Positions 1 to 9,895 of a stretch of DNA of 64,000 nt are shown here, piece by piece. A program made the position numbers and the translations under genes. Within the stretch, counting starts at the first letter, position 1, and each line of letters opens with the position of its first letter. Below the pieces are notes generated by a model. That model was given only the letters and a program-made list of their open reading frames with translations, had not been told where the DNA came from and did not search any database. This DNA is from an uncultured Lachnotalea sp. (GTDB lineage: Bacteria; Bacillota; Clostridia; Lachnospirales; Lachnospiraceae): the NCBI GenBank assembly GCA_947066815.1, contig CAMSZT010000002.1:1-64000 (forward strand). Direction: 5' to 3'.

Positions 1-474
<474 letters not shown>

Positions 475-518
475 AGCAGAACCTGGCACATGGATATTGA
501 TAGAAGGGAGAATCACTC

Positions 519-3500
519 ATGCCTGAAACAACGAATGAAACCTATCAGCCGCTTTCGTTTGACGCGATCAAGATCGGCCTGGCATCTCCGGAAAAGATCC
601 TGGAGTGGTCAAAGGGTGAGGTGAAGAAGCCTGAAACCATCAATTACAGGACATTGAAGCCGGAGAAGGACGGACTGTTCTGCGAGCGTATTTTCGGGCC
701 CAGCAAAGACTGGGAGTGTCACTGCGGAAAATATAAAAAGATCAGATACAAGGGTGTCATCTGCGACCGATGCGGCGTGGAGGTCACCAAATCCAGTGTG
801 CGCAGAGAGCGGATGGGCCATATCGCCCTGGCGGCTCCCGTATCCCACATCTGGTATTTTAAGGGGATCCCCAGCCGGATGGGACTGATCCTGGACCTGT
901 CGCCGAGGACCCTGGAAAAGGTACTGTATTTTGCATCCTATATCGTTCTTGACAAGGGCGATACCGACCTGCAGTATAAGCAGGTGCTGTCTGAAAAGGA
1001 ATTCCGGGAGGCTTACGACAGATGGGGCAGCGCCTTCCGGGCCGGCATGGGAGCCGAAGCGATCCAGGAGCTCCTTAAGGCCATCGACCTGGAAAAGGAT
1101 TCCGCGGAGCTGCGGAAAGGACTCAAGGAATCCAGCGGTCAGAAGCGGGCCAGGATCATCAAGCGCCTGGAGGTGGTCGAGGCCTTCCGGGCATCGGGAA
1201 ACAAGCCGGAATGGATGGTCATGGACGTGATCCCCGTGATCCCGCCGGATCTCAGACCCATGGTCCAGCTGGACGGCGGACGCTTTGCCACCTCCGACTT
1301 AAACGACCTGTACCGGAGGATCATCAACCGGAACAACCGTCTGGCCAGGCTTCTGGAGCTTGGCGCGCCGGATATCATCGTCCGCAATGAGAAGCGCATG
1401 CTCCAGGAGGCAGTGGACGCCCTGATCGACAACGGAAGAAGGGGACGTCCCGTGACGGGCCCCGGAAACCGTCCCCTCAAATCCCTTTCCGATATGTTAA
1501 AGGGCAAACAGGGCCGGTTCCGCCAGAACCTCCTGGGAAAACGTGTGGATTATTCCGGCCGTTCCGTTATCGTGGTGGGGCCGGAGCTCAAGATCTACCA
1601 GTGCGGCCTGCCCAAGGAGATGGCCATCGAGCTGTTCAAGCCCTTTGTCATGAAGGAGCTGGTGGCAAACGGAAAGACCCATAATATCAAGAGCGCCAAG
1701 AAGATGGTGGAGCGGCTCCAGCCGGAGGTGTGGGATGTGCTGGAGGAGGTCATCAAGGAGCATCCGGTCATGTTAAACCGGGCCCCTACCCTTCACAGAC
1801 TGGGGATCCAGGCCTTTGAGCCGATCCTGGTGGAAGGAAAGGCCATCAAGCTGCATCCTCTGGTGTGCACGGCTTTCAACGCGGACTTCGACGGGGACCA
1901 GATGGCGGTCCATCTGCCCCTCTCCGTGGAGGCACAGGCGGAGTGCCGTTTCATGCTGCTCTCTCCCAACAACCTGTTAAAGCCCTCCGACGGCGGCCCT
2001 GTGGCGGTGCCTTCCCAGGACATGGTCCTCGGCATTTATTACCTGACCCAGGAGCGTCCCGGCTCCGAGGGAGAGGGGATGACCTTTAAGAATGTCAACG
2101 AGGCGATCCTCGCCTATGAAAATAAAGCGGTGACCCTTCATTCCCGCGTAAAGGTCCGGGTGGAGAAAAAGCTTCCCAACGGGACCTTGAAGCGCGGGAT
2201 CGTGGAATCCACGGTGGGGCGGTTCCTCTTTAACGAGATCATCCCCCAGGATCTGGGTTTTGTGGACAGGAGCGTTCCGGAGAATGAGTTAAAGCCGGAG
2301 ATTGATTTCCATGTGGGCAAGAAGGGGTTAAAGCAGATCCTGGAGCGGGTCATCAACAACCACGGCCCCATCCGCACGGCGGAGACCCTGGATGCCATCA
2401 AGGCCATGGGTTATAAATATTCCACCAGGGCGGCCATGACCGTATCCATCTCCGACATGACCGTGCCGGAGACAAAGAAACAGCTGATCGCCGACGCCCA
2501 AGCTACCGTAGACCGGATCGCGAAGAACTTCCGCAGGGGCCTGATCACGGAGGAAGAGCGCTATAAGGAAGTGATCGAGACCTGGAAGAATACGGACGAT
2601 ATCCTGACCCACGATCTGCTGTCCGGCCTGGATAAATACAACAATATCTACATGATGGCCGATTCCGGCGCCCGTGGTTCCGACAAACAGATCAAGCAGC
2701 TTGCCGGCATGCGGGGACTGATGGCCGACACGACGGGCCGCACCATCGAGCTGCCCATCAAGTCCAATTTCCGTGAGGGGCTGGACGTTCTGGAGTATTT
2801 CATCTCCGCCCACGGGGCCAGAAAGGGCCTGTCGGATACGGCCCTGCGTACTGCGGATTCCGGCTATCTGACCAGACGTCTGGTGGACGTCTCCCAGGAT
2901 CTGATCATCCGGGATGTGGACTGCTGTGAGGGGAAAGCCGTTCCCTACATGGAGATCCGGGGCTTCTCCGACGGCCGCGAGGTGATCGAGAGCCTGGAGG
3001 AGCGGCTGACCGGAAGGTATATCGCCGAGAGGATCGTCGACCCGGATACGGGAGAAATGATCATAGAAGAAAACGAGATGTGTACGCCGAAGCTTGCGGC
3101 GGAGGTGGTGAAGGTCCTGGAGAAGCTGGGCAGGAATTCGGTGAAGATCCGTACCATCCTGACCTGTAAATCTCATCTGGGCGTCTGCGCCAAATGTTAT
3201 GGTGCCAACATGGCCACCGGCCGGCCGGTGCAGGTGGGCGAGGCGGTCGGGATCATCGCGGCCCAGTCCATCGGGGAGCCCGGCACGCAGCTTACCATGC
3301 GGACCTTCCACACCGGCGGAGTGGCCGGAAACGATATCACCCAGGGTCTTCCCCGTGTGGAGGAGCTCTTCGAGGCGAGAAAACCCAAGGGGCTTGCGAT
3401 CATCGCGGAGTTCGGCGGCGTGGTCACCATCAAGGATACCAAGAAGAAGCGCGAGATCATCGTGACCGACAACGAGACCGGGAATTCCAAGACCTACCTG

Positions 3501-4277
3501 ATCCCCTACGGTTCCAGGATCAAGGTCCAGGACGGACAGGAGCTGGAGATCGGCGACGAGCTGACGGAGGGCAGTGTGAACCCCCATGATATCCTGAAGA
3601 TCAAGGGAGTCCGCGCCGTCCAGGATTACATGATCCAGGAAGTCCAGAGGGTATACCGGCTCCAGGGCGTGGAGATCAATGACAAGCACGTGGAGGTCAT
3701 TGTCCGGCAGATGCTCAAGAAGATCCGCGTGGAGAGCAGCGGGGACAGCGATGTACTCCCGGGCACTTCCATGGAGGTGCTGGATTTTGACGACATGAAC
3801 GAGGCGCTGACCGCCGAGGGGAAACAGCCTGCCGAGGGCAAGCAGATCCTGCTGGGGATCACGAAGGCTTCCCTGGCGACCAATTCGTTCCTGTCGGCGG
3901 CTTCCTTCCAGGAGACTACGAAAGTATTGACGGAGGCGGCCATCAACGGCAAGGTCGATCCGCTGATCGGACTGAAGGAGAATGTGCTGATCGGCCAGCT
4001 GATTCCCGCCGGGACCGGGATGAAACGTTACCGTTCCGTGCGCCTGAACACGGATCTGAAGGAGGATGACGAGCTGGTCCTCTCGGAGGAGTTTGAGGAC
4101 GATTTCGGGGAGGAGGATCCCGCCGTGGATCTGGATATGGAGACAGAAACAGAGCCGGAGGAGGCTGAAGATGCCTACGACGACGCGGAGACGGACGCGC
4201 TCCTGGAGGATGAGATCATCCAGTATTCCGAGGAAGAGGCCGAGGCGGATGCCGAGGAGATCCCGGTAGACGAATAA
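519..4277 (+). CDS. rpoC: DNA-directed RNA polymerase beta prime subunit
   Basis: Catalytic subunit of RNA polymerase, 1252 residues. Visible in order are the N-terminal zinc site ([20 protein letters not shown], about residues 68-88), the Mg-binding [12 protein letters not shown] loop (about 454-465), the second zinc site (DCCEG ... [14 protein letters not shown], about 800-900) and the bridge/trigger-loop segment [16 protein letters not shown]. The last 70 or so residues are a highly acidic extension ([12 protein letters not shown]...). The ATG follows a GAAGGGAG ribosome-binding site. It is co-transcribed with rpoB and ends at a hairpin cluster. Confidence 0.99.
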   Translation: MPETTNETYQPLSFDAIKIGLASPEKILEWSKGEVKKPETINYRTLKPEKDGLFCERIFGPSKDWECHCGKYKKIRYKGVICDRCGVEVTKSSVRRERMGHIALAAPVSHIWYFKGIPSRMGLILDLSPRTLEKVLYFASYIVLDKGDTDLQYKQVLSEKEFREAYDRWGSAFRAGMGAEAIQELLKAIDLEKDSAELRKGLKESSGQKRARIIKRLEVVEAFRASGNKPEWMVMDVIPVIPPDLRPMVQLDGGRFATSDLNDLYRRIINRNNRLARLLELGAPDIIVRNEKRMLQEAVDALIDNGRRGRPVTGPGNRPLKSLSDMLKGKQGRFRQNLLGKRVDYSGRSVIVVGPELKIYQCGLPKEMAIELFKPFVMKELVANGKTHNIKSAKKMVERLQPEVWDVLEEVIKEHPVMLNRAPTLHRLGIQAFEPILVEGKAIKLHPLVCTAFNADFDGDQMAVHLPLSVEAQAECRFMLLSPNNLLKPSDGGPVAVPSQDMVLGIYYLTQERPGSEGEGMTFKNVNEAILAYENKAVTLHSRVKVRVEKKLPNGTLKRGIVESTVGRFLFNEIIPQDLGFVDRSVPENELKPEIDFHVGKKGLKQILERVINNHGPIRTAETLDAIKAMGYKYSTRAAMTVSISDMTVPETKKQLIADAQATVDRIAKNFRRGLITEEERYKEVIETWKNTDDILTHDLLSGLDKYNNIYMMADSGARGSDKQIKQLAGMRGLMADTTGRTIELPIKSNFREGLDVLEYFISAHGARKGLSDTALRTADSGYLTRRLVDVSQDLIIRDVDCCEGKAVPYMEIRGFSDGREVIESLEERLTGRYIAERIVDPDTGEMIIEENEMCTPKLAAEVVKVLEKLGRNSVKIRTILTCKSHLGVCAKCYGANMATGRPVQVGEAVGIIAAQSIGEPGTQLTMRTFHTGGVAGNDITQGLPRVEELFEARKPKGLAIIAEFGGVVTIKDTKKKREIIVTDNETGNSKTYLIPYGSRIKVQDGQELEIGDELTEGSVNPHDILKIKGVRAVQDYMIQEVQRVYRLQGVEINDKHVEVIVRQMLKKIRVESSGDSDVLPGTSMEVLDFDDMNEALTAEGKQPAEGKQILLGITKASLATNSFLSAASFQETTKVLTEAAINGKVDPLIGLKENVLIGQLIPAGTGMKRYRSVRLNTDLKEDDELVLSEEFEDDFGEEDPAVDLDMETETEPEEAEDAYDDAETDALLEDEIIQYSEEEAEADAEEIPVDE

Positions 4278-4284
4278 ATCCGAT

Positions 4285-4307
4285 GAAACGCGTCACCGGC
4301 GCGTTTC
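4285..4307. repeat. Short palindrome after rpoC (GAAACGCG...CGCGTTTC)
   Basis: A perfect 8-bp inverted repeat with a 7-base loop sits just after the rpoC stop. Similar GGAAACG...CGTTTCC hairpins follow pyrH (31977) and cheB (46944), so this may be a small dispersed palindromic element rather than part of the terminator. It is the most divergent of the three. Confidence 0.6.
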
Positions 4308-4328
4308 CCTGGATACTTCGCAACAGAA

Positions 4329-4357
4329 AAAGCCCACGGGGATCCCCTGTGGGCTTT
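4329..4357 (+). terminator. Intrinsic terminator-like hairpin after rpoC
   Basis: AAAGCCCAC...GTGGGCTTT forms a strong stem of about 14 bp with a minimal loop. The 3' side carries only a short T tract, so termination may be partial. It separates rpoBC from the HD-domain gene. Confidence 0.65.
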
Positions 4358-4383
4358 GAACGATATAACAGGAGGAGAGACAG

Positions 4384-4974
4384 ATGAAGACCGAGATGAC
4401 GAGGGAAAAGGCCCTTGTCCTTTTAAAGAAATACAATCAGGAGGCGTTCCACATCCTTCACGGACTGACGGTGGAGGGGGTCATGCGTTATTATGCGAGG
4501 GAGCTGGGATACGGGGACGAGGAAGAATTCTGGGGGATCGCCGGGCTGCTCCACGACATTGACTTTGAACAGTACCCGGAGGAGCACTGTAAAAAAGCGC
4601 CGGAGCTCCTTTTGGAGGGAGGCGCGGAGGAGGAGCTGATCCACGCGGTGTGCAGCCATGGCTACGGCCTGGTGAGTGATGTGAAGCCGGAGCATGAGAT
4701 GGAGAAGGTACTCTTTGCCGCGGACGAGCTGACCGGCCTGATCGGAGCGGCGGCCAGGATGCGCCCTTCGAAGAGTGTGGCGGATATGGAGGTTTCCAGC
4801 CTGAAGAAAAAATTTAAAGACAAGCGTTTTGCCGCAGGCTGTTCCAGGGATGTGATCCGGGACGGCGCCGAGATGCTGGGCTGGACGCTGGAGGAACTGA
4901 TGGAAAAGACGATCCTCGCCATGCGTTCCTGTGAGGCGGGGGTCAATGAGGAAATGGCAGGCTGCGCCCCTTAA
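4384..4974 (+). CDS. HD-domain (HDIG-type) phosphohydrolase-like protein
   Basis: A 196-residue soluble protein with an HD-superfamily metal-binding signature: an N-terminal His (ILHGLTVEGV), then GLLHDIDFEQYPEEHC (about 55-70), and HAVCSHGYG further on. Such proteins usually act on phosphorylated small molecules or nucleotides; the substrate cannot be read here. The ATG follows an AGGAGGAGAGACAG ribosome-binding site just after the rpoC terminator. It is followed by a separate promoter for gdpP, so it probably forms a single-gene unit or depends on readthrough from rpoC. Confidence 0.8.
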   Translation: MKTEMTREKALVLLKKYNQEAFHILHGLTVEGVMRYYARELGYGDEEEFWGIAGLLHDIDFEQYPEEHCKKAPELLLEGGAEEELIHAVCSHGYGLVSDVKPEHEMEKVLFAADELTGLIGAAARMRPSKSVADMEVSSLKKKFKDKRFAAGCSRDVIRDGAEMLGWTLEELMEKTILAMRSCEAGVNEEMAGCAP

Positions 4975-4994
4975 CGGGAGAGATGCAGATATTC

Positions 4995-5023
4995 TTGTAA
5001 AGAATCTCCATTAATGGTATACT
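4995..5023 (+). promoter_or_regulatory. Sigma-A promoter for gdpP-rplI-dnaB
   Basis: TTGTAA and TATACT are separated by 17 bases. The predicted transcription start (about 5030) lies almost on the upstream GTG used in the ORF track, which argues for the downstream ATG at 5079 as the gdpP start. Confidence 0.75.
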
Positions 5024-5078
5024 ATTCAGGAAAGTGCCGGCGGGCGCGGGTATCGTAGTCCTGTACGAGGAGAGTCAT

Positions 5079-7121
5079 ATGAAGAATGATATGAAATTAA
5101 AGGGGTGGCTGCAGAGATTTTTGGGTTGGCCGCTTTATATGGGGATTCTGGTGCTGGCCATGACGGCGGCGGCCTACGTGTTTGAACTGAAGGCGGGACT
5201 GATCTGTACGGTCCTGGCGGCCGTTTATCTCGTGATCGCCTTCTGGTTTTATTTCGCGAAGCGTCCGCTTGTGATGCGGGAGCTCCTTCTATTTGCGGTC
5301 AACCACGCGCAGATCCAGAAGCAGCTCCTGTCAGATCTGGATGTGCCCTATGCCCTCCTGGACGAACAGGGGAGGGTACTCTGGATCAACAAAGCCTTCG
5401 GGATGGTCGTCCGGAAGGACAAGAGCCTCCGCAGGCGGATCACGGATCTTTTTCCGGAGCTTCCGCCCCGCCCCTTTTCCGATTCGGAGGAGGAGGCGGT
5501 CTGGGATGTGGCCTATGAGAACCGGTTTTACCGGCTGCATCTGAAGAACATCTACATGACTGCCGACGAGGAGGACGAGGGGGAGGAGGAGGGCGGTTTC
5601 CGTGTGGGACTGATCGCCGCCTATCTCTTCGACGAGACGGAGAAGATCCGGTTCCAGCAGGAGATCGAGAATCAGAAGCTGGTGGCGGGCCTGATCTACC
5701 TGGACAATTATGAGGAGGCGCTGGAGAGTATCGAGGAGGTGCGCCGTTCCCTGCTGGTGGCTCTGATCGACCGGAAGATCAACAAGTATTTCGCCAGCAT
5801 CGGCGGTGTGGTCCGAAAGACCGAGAAGGATAAGTATTTCCTCGCCATCAAAAAACGGTATATGGAGACCCTGACAGCCTCCCGGTTTTCGCTCCTGGAG
5901 GATGTGAAGACGGTCAACATCGGGAACGATATGGCGGTCACCCTGTCCATCGGCCTTGGCATGGGAGGCGGAAGCTATATCCAGAACTACGAGTACGCCA
6001 GGACGGCCATCGACATGGCGCTGGGGCGGGGCGGCGACCAGGCCGTGGTGAAGGACGGGGAGACCATCAATTATTACGGCGGAAAGTCCCAGTCCCAGGA
6101 GAAGAATACCCGCGTGAAGGCCCGCGTGAAGGCCCATGCCCTCCGGGAGCTTCTGGAGACCAGGGAGAAGATCTTCATCATGGGACACAAGATCGGCGAC
6201 GCGGATTCCCTGGGAGCCGGCGTCGGGATCTACCGGGCCTGTGCCACTCTGAATAAGAAGGCACATATCGTTCTGAACGATATCACCACCTCGGTCCGCC
6301 CGGTCCTGGAGCGGTTCAAGAACAATCCGGATTACCCGGAGGACATGTTCATCCGGGGAGAGCGGGCCATCGAGCTGGCCGACGACAGTGCCCTTCTGGT
6401 GGTGGTGGACGTGAACCGGCCCAGCCTCACGGAGTGCTCGCCCCTGCTGGGCATGATCCCCACGGTGGTGGTGCTGGACCATCATAGACAGACCAGCGAC
6501 AGCATTTCCGGCGCGGTGCTCTCCTACGTGGAGCCCTATGCGTCCTCGGCCTGCGAGATGGTGGCGGAGATCCTGCAGTATATCGGGGACAACATCCGGA
6601 TCCGCCAGGCGGAGGCGGATGCCATGTACTCCGGAATTGTGATCGATACCAACAATTTTATGAACAAGACGGGGGTCCGCACCTTCGAGGCGGCGGCCTT
6701 CCTGCGGAGGAACGGGGCCGATGTGACCAGGGTGCGGAAGATCTTCCGGGACAGCATGTCCGATTACAAGGCCAAGGCGGAGGCGGTGCGCCGCGCGGAG
6801 ATCTTCGAGGATGCTTTCGCCATCAGCGTGTGCCCGGCGGAGGGGGTAGAGAGCCCCACCATCATCGGCGCCCAGGCGGCCAACGAGCTTTTGAACATTG
6901 TGGGGATCAAGGCGTCCGTGGTCCTCACGGAATATCAGAACAAGATATATTTAAGCGCCCGTTCCATCGACGAGGTGAACGTGCAGGTCATGATGGAGAA
7001 GCTGGGCGGGGGCGGCCATATGAGCGTGGCCGGCGCACAGCTTAAGGGCTGTACCGTCGACGAGGCGAAGGCGCGGGTGAAAGAGACCATTAAAACGATG
7101 CTGGACGGAGGAGAGATCTGA
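5079..7121 (+). CDS. gdpP: Cyclic-di-AMP phosphodiesterase, GdpP/YybT type
   Basis: A 680-residue membrane phosphodiesterase expected to hydrolyse c-di-AMP. Two transmembrane helices (about 17-37 and 40-60) are followed by a PAS-like domain, a degenerate GGDEF region (about 190-320) and a DHH/DHHA1 catalytic half. That half shows [13 protein letters not shown] (about 362), VLDHHRQ (about 463) and [12 protein letters not shown] (about 642). ATG 5079 is chosen over the ORF-track GTG 5034 because it has an AGGAGAG ribosome-binding site and 5034 sits at the promoter start point. The next gene, rplI, follows one base after the stop, the usual gdpP-rplI-dnaB arrangement in Firmicutes. Confidence 0.95.
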   Translation: MKNDMKLKGWLQRFLGWPLYMGILVLAMTAAAYVFELKAGLICTVLAAVYLVIAFWFYFAKRPLVMRELLLFAVNHAQIQKQLLSDLDVPYALLDEQGRVLWINKAFGMVVRKDKSLRRRITDLFPELPPRPFSDSEEEAVWDVAYENRFYRLHLKNIYMTADEEDEGEEEGGFRVGLIAAYLFDETEKIRFQQEIENQKLVAGLIYLDNYEEALESIEEVRRSLLVALIDRKINKYFASIGGVVRKTEKDKYFLAIKKRYMETLTASRFSLLEDVKTVNIGNDMAVTLSIGLGMGGGSYIQNYEYARTAIDMALGRGGDQAVVKDGETINYYGGKSQSQEKNTRVKARVKAHALRELLETREKIFIMGHKIGDADSLGAGVGIYRACATLNKKAHIVLNDITTSVRPVLERFKNNPDYPEDMFIRGERAIELADDSALLVVVDVNRPSLTECSPLLGMIPTVVVLDHHRQTSDSISGAVLSYVEPYASSACEMVAEILQYIGDNIRIRQAEADAMYSGIVIDTNNFMNKTGVRTFEAAAFLRRNGADVTRVRKIFRDSMSDYKAKAEAVRRAEIFEDAFAISVCPAEGVESPTIIGAQAANELLNIVGIKASVVLTEYQNKIYLSARSIDEVNVQVMMEKLGGGGHMSVAGAQLKGCTVDEAKARVKETIKTMLDGGEI

Positions 7122-7122
7122 C

Positions 7123-7569
7123 ATGGAAGTTGTATTATTGGAGGATGTAAAGTCCCTGGGGAAAAAGGGAGATGTCGTAAAAGTAAACGACGGGTATGCG
7201 AGGAACTTTATTTTGCCGAAGAAGCTCGGGGTGGAAGCCAACGCAAAGAACCTGAACGACCTGAAGCTCCAGCAGGCCCACGCGGACAAGGTGGCGGCGG
7301 AGCAGCTCGCCGCGGCGAAGGAGTTTGCGGTGAAGCTTGCGGACTGCACCGTGGAGCTGGCGGTGAAATCCGGCGAGGGCGGGAAGGTGTTCGGCTCTGT
7401 CTCCACCAAGGAGATCGCCGCGGCGGCAAAGGAACAGTACGGCATGGAGCTGGATAAGAAGAAACTGCAGATCGCGGAGCCCATCAAGGCCCTCGGGACC
7501 TATGAGGTGCAGGTGAAGCTCCACCGGGAGGTGACGGCCAAACTGAAGGTCCACGTGACGGAGGCGTAA
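7123..7569 (+). CDS. rplI: Large ribosomal subunit protein bL9
   Basis: 148 residues, the usual length for bL9. The N-terminal rRNA-binding domain ([35 protein letters not shown]) is followed by the long connecting helix and the C-terminal domain with [14 protein letters not shown]. The start lies one base after the gdpP stop, so the two are translationally close. A 213-bp palindromic repeat separates it from dnaB. Confidence 0.98.
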   Translation: MEVVLLEDVKSLGKKGDVVKVNDGYARNFILPKKLGVEANAKNLNDLKLQQAHADKVAAEQLAAAKEFAVKLADCTVELAVKSGEGGKVFGSVSTKEIAAAAKEQYGMELDKKKLQIAEPIKALGTYEVQVKLHREVTAKLKVHVTEA

Positions 7570-7577
7570 AAGAGACA

Positions 7578-7790
7578 AGGTAATTGCGAAACCGCAAAAT
7601 GTGGGAAGGATTCTGACAATTGCATCCAGGAAAAGCCCTCTGCGCCATGGAAAGGAGACCATGGAAAACGGGAGGGCCTCTGCCCGACTGTTTTCTGCGC
7701 TTATGGGCTCCTTGGAATGGTTGGCGCTGCAGGCTTTGGATGGATCAATTGTCAGAATCCACTCGACAATTCCACGTTTCGCAATTACCT
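7578..7790. mobile_element. MITE-like palindromic element, copy 1
   Basis: A 213-bp non-coding element between rplI and dnaB. Its ends are perfect 15-bp terminal inverted repeats (AGGTAATTGCGAAAC / GTTTCGCAATTACCT). The inner arms also pair (GGATTCTGACAATTG / CAATTGTCAGAATCC; AAAGCCCTCTGCGCC / GGCGCTGCAGGCTTT), so the whole element can fold into one imperfect hairpin. It is flanked by an 11-bp direct repeat GTAAAAGAGAC (7566-7576 and 7791-7801), consistent with a target-site duplication. Related copies lie at 24341 and 53115. The ORF-track entries inside it are shadows. Confidence 0.85.
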
Positions 7791-7844
7791 GTAAAAGAGA
7801 CGGTAGAAAGGCGGCCCCGGAGCGGGTGCGGTAAGGAGGACTTC

Positions 7845-9176
7845 ATGGAGGAGGCGCTGATCAGGCGGATACAGCCACACAGCATCGAGGCGGAGCAGTC
7901 GGTTGTGGGCGCCATGCTGATGGACCGGGACGCCATCGTCACGGCGGTGGAGATCATCCACGCCGATGATTTTTATGACAGGCGGTTCGGCACGGTCTTC
8001 GAGGCCATGGTGGAGCTGTATACGGAGGGGAAACCGGTGGATCTGGTGACCCTCCAGGAGCGCCTGCGGGAAAAGAAGGCGCCGCCGGAGATCGGCAGCG
8101 TGGAGTTCCTGCGGGAGCTTATCGCAGGGGTCTCCATCTCGGCCAACGCCAGGCAGTATGCCCTTATCGTCTATGAGAAGGCGATGCTCCGCAGGCTGAT
8201 CCGGGCCGGAGAGGAGATTGCCGACGAATGCTATGCGGCCTCGGAGCCCCTGGATACGATCCTGGAGGAGACGGAAAAAAAGATCTTTGAGCTCCTCAAA
8301 AACCGGGGCAGCGGCGATTTTACGCCCATCCGGCAGATCGTCCTGGACACGCTGGAGCGGATCGAGAAGGCGTCGAGGAATAAGAGCGCCATCACCGGGA
8401 TCCCCACCGGGTTTACGGATCTGGACCAGAAGCTTTCCGGGCTGCAGCCCTCGGACCTGGTGCTGGTGGCAGCCCGTCCGTCCATGGGGAAGACGGCCTT
8501 TGTGCTGAACATTGCCCAGTATGTGGCTCTCCGGAAGGACTATACGACGGCGATCTTCAGCCTGGAGATGTCAAAGGAACAGCTGGTGAACCGTCTGTTT
8601 TCCATGGAATCCAGGGTGGATTCCATGGCCCTTCGGACCGGAAACCTGTCGGATTCCGACTGGGAGAAGCTGGTGGAGAGCGTGGGGGTCATCGGAAATT
8701 CCAGGCTGATCATCGACGATACGCCCGGCATTTCCGTGTCGGAGCTGCGTTCCAAGTGCAGGAAATTCAAGCTGGAGTTCGGCCTGGACCTGGTCATCAT
8801 CGATTATCTGCAGCTGATGTCCGGCAGCAGGAGGAATTCGGACAACCGGCAGCAGGAGATCTCGGAGATCTCCCGTTCTTTAAAAGGGCTTGCCAGGGAG
8901 GTGGGGGCCCCGGTCATCGCCCTGTCCCAGCTCTCCCGCGCGGTGGAGAGCCGCAACGACAAACGGCCCATGCTCTCGGACCTTCGGGAATCCGGTGCCA
9001 TCGAGCAGGACGCCGACGTGGTCATGTTCATCTACCGGGACGACTACTACAATAAGGACACGGAAAACCCCAACATTGCGGAGATCATCATCGCAAAGCA
9101 GAGGAACGGCCCCACGGGGACGGTGAACCTGGTGTGGCTGCCGGACTATACCAAATTTGTCAATATGGAGAAATAG
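7845..9176 (+). CDS. dnaB: Replicative DNA helicase DnaB
   Basis: 443 residues. An N-terminal helicase-associated domain (HSIEAEQSVVGAMLMD) is followed by a RecA-like ATPase with Walker A ARPSMGKTAF (about residue 208), Walker B LVIIDYLQLM and the hexamer motif LSRAVESRNDKRPMLSDLRESGAIEQDAD. It unwinds the fork and recruits primase. The ORF-track start at 7620 lies inside the palindromic repeat. ATG 7845 has a GTAAGGAGGACTTC ribosome-binding site and gives the expected N-terminus. Confidence 0.97.
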   Translation: MEEALIRRIQPHSIEAEQSVVGAMLMDRDAIVTAVEIIHADDFYDRRFGTVFEAMVELYTEGKPVDLVTLQERLREKKAPPEIGSVEFLRELIAGVSISANARQYALIVYEKAMLRRLIRAGEEIADECYAASEPLDTILEETEKKIFELLKNRGSGDFTPIRQIVLDTLERIEKASRNKSAITGIPTGFTDLDQKLSGLQPSDLVLVAARPSMGKTAFVLNIAQYVALRKDYTTAIFSLEMSKEQLVNRLFSMESRVDSMALRTGNLSDSDWEKLVESVGVIGNSRLIIDDTPGISVSELRSKCRKFKLEFGLDLVIIDYLQLMSGSRRNSDNRQQEISEISRSLKGLAREVGAPVIALSQLSRAVESRNDKRPMLSDLRESGAIEQDADVVMFIYRDDYYNKDTENPNIAEIIIAKQRNGPTGTVNLVWLPDYTKFVNMEK

Positions 9177-9192
9177 AGCGGGAGGACGGGGC

Positions 9193-9804
9193 ATGGGAAA
9201 AGAGATCTGGAAGGCGGGCAATTTTGTCTATCCGGTTCCGGCGGTGCTGGTGAGCTGCCGGGACAAAGCGGGCCGGGAGAACCTGTTTACGGCGGCCGGG
9301 ACCGGGACCGTCTGCACCAATCCGCCCATGGCATACATTTCGGTGCGGCCGGAGCGGTACTCTTATCCGATGATCCGGGAGACCGGAGAGTTTGTGATCA
9401 ACCTGACCACGGAGGCCATGGCGAGGGCCGTGGATCTTTGCGGCGTGAAGAGCGGCAGGGACGTGGACAAATGGAAAGAGACGGGGCTTACCGCCGGGAG
9501 GGCCGCCGAGGTGGCGGCGCCCATCGTCCTGGAAAGCCCGGTGAACGTGGAATGTGCGGTGACGGAGGTCCTGGAGCTCGGTTCCCACCACATGTTCCTG
9601 GCCCTGGTGAAGGCCATCCAGGTGGAGGACGGCCTGATGGATGAGACGGGACGGTTCTGTTTTGAGCGGGCGAAGCCTCTGGCCTATTCCCACGGCGCTT
9701 ACTGCGGGCTCACGGAGGCAGTCGGAAGCTTCGGCTACAGTATTCGGAAAAAATCGACAGGAGTGAAGAAAAAGCAGAAAAAAACCTTCCGGAAACAGGG
9801 GTAA
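9193..9804 (+). CDS. Flavin reductase-like FMN-binding protein
   Basis: 203 residues with the flavin reductase-like split-barrel pattern: PVPAVLVSC near the N-terminus, TNPPMAYISVRPERYSYPMIRETGEFVINLT, then CGVKSGRDVDKW. Relatives bind FMN and often act as NAD(P)H-flavin oxidoreductases; the physiological partner is unknown. The C-terminus has an unusually Lys-rich tail (KKSTGVKKKQKKTFRKQG). ATG 9193 follows a GGGAGGACGGGGC ribosome-binding site and is preferred over 9157, which overlaps dnaB. Confidence 0.82.
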   Translation: MGKEIWKAGNFVYPVPAVLVSCRDKAGRENLFTAAGTGTVCTNPPMAYISVRPERYSYPMIRETGEFVINLTTEAMARAVDLCGVKSGRDVDKWKETGLTAGRAAEVAAPIVLESPVNVECAVTEVLELGSHHMFLALVKAIQVEDGLMDETGRFCFERAKPLAYSHGAYCGLTEAVGSFGYSIRKKSTGVKKKQKKTFRKQG

Positions 9805-9809
9805 ACCCA

Positions 9810-9837
9810 TTGCAAACCGGCATAGTTTTGATATAAT
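9810..9837 (+). promoter_or_regulatory. Sigma-A promoter for the MerR-like gene
   Basis: TTGCAA and a perfect TATAAT are 16 bases apart. The ORF-track ATG at 9836 overlaps the -10 box and cannot be the start for this transcript. A GGGCGG/CCGCCC hairpin lies in the short leader (about 9850-9864). Confidence 0.8.
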
Positions 9838-9895
9838 GGGCTTATCGCCGGGCGGAGTCCGCCCGGAAAGCAATCGGAAAGGAGCTTTCCCAAAG

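Noticed and set aside
2328-3689. 453-residue minus-strand ORF opposite rpoC
   Set aside because: Antisense shadow of a conserved gene; no ribosome-binding site or recognisable domain.
7620-7844. N-terminal extension of dnaB in the ORF track
   Set aside because: It is encoded by the palindromic repeat and has no ribosome-binding site; ATG 7845 has an excellent one and gives the normal DnaB start.
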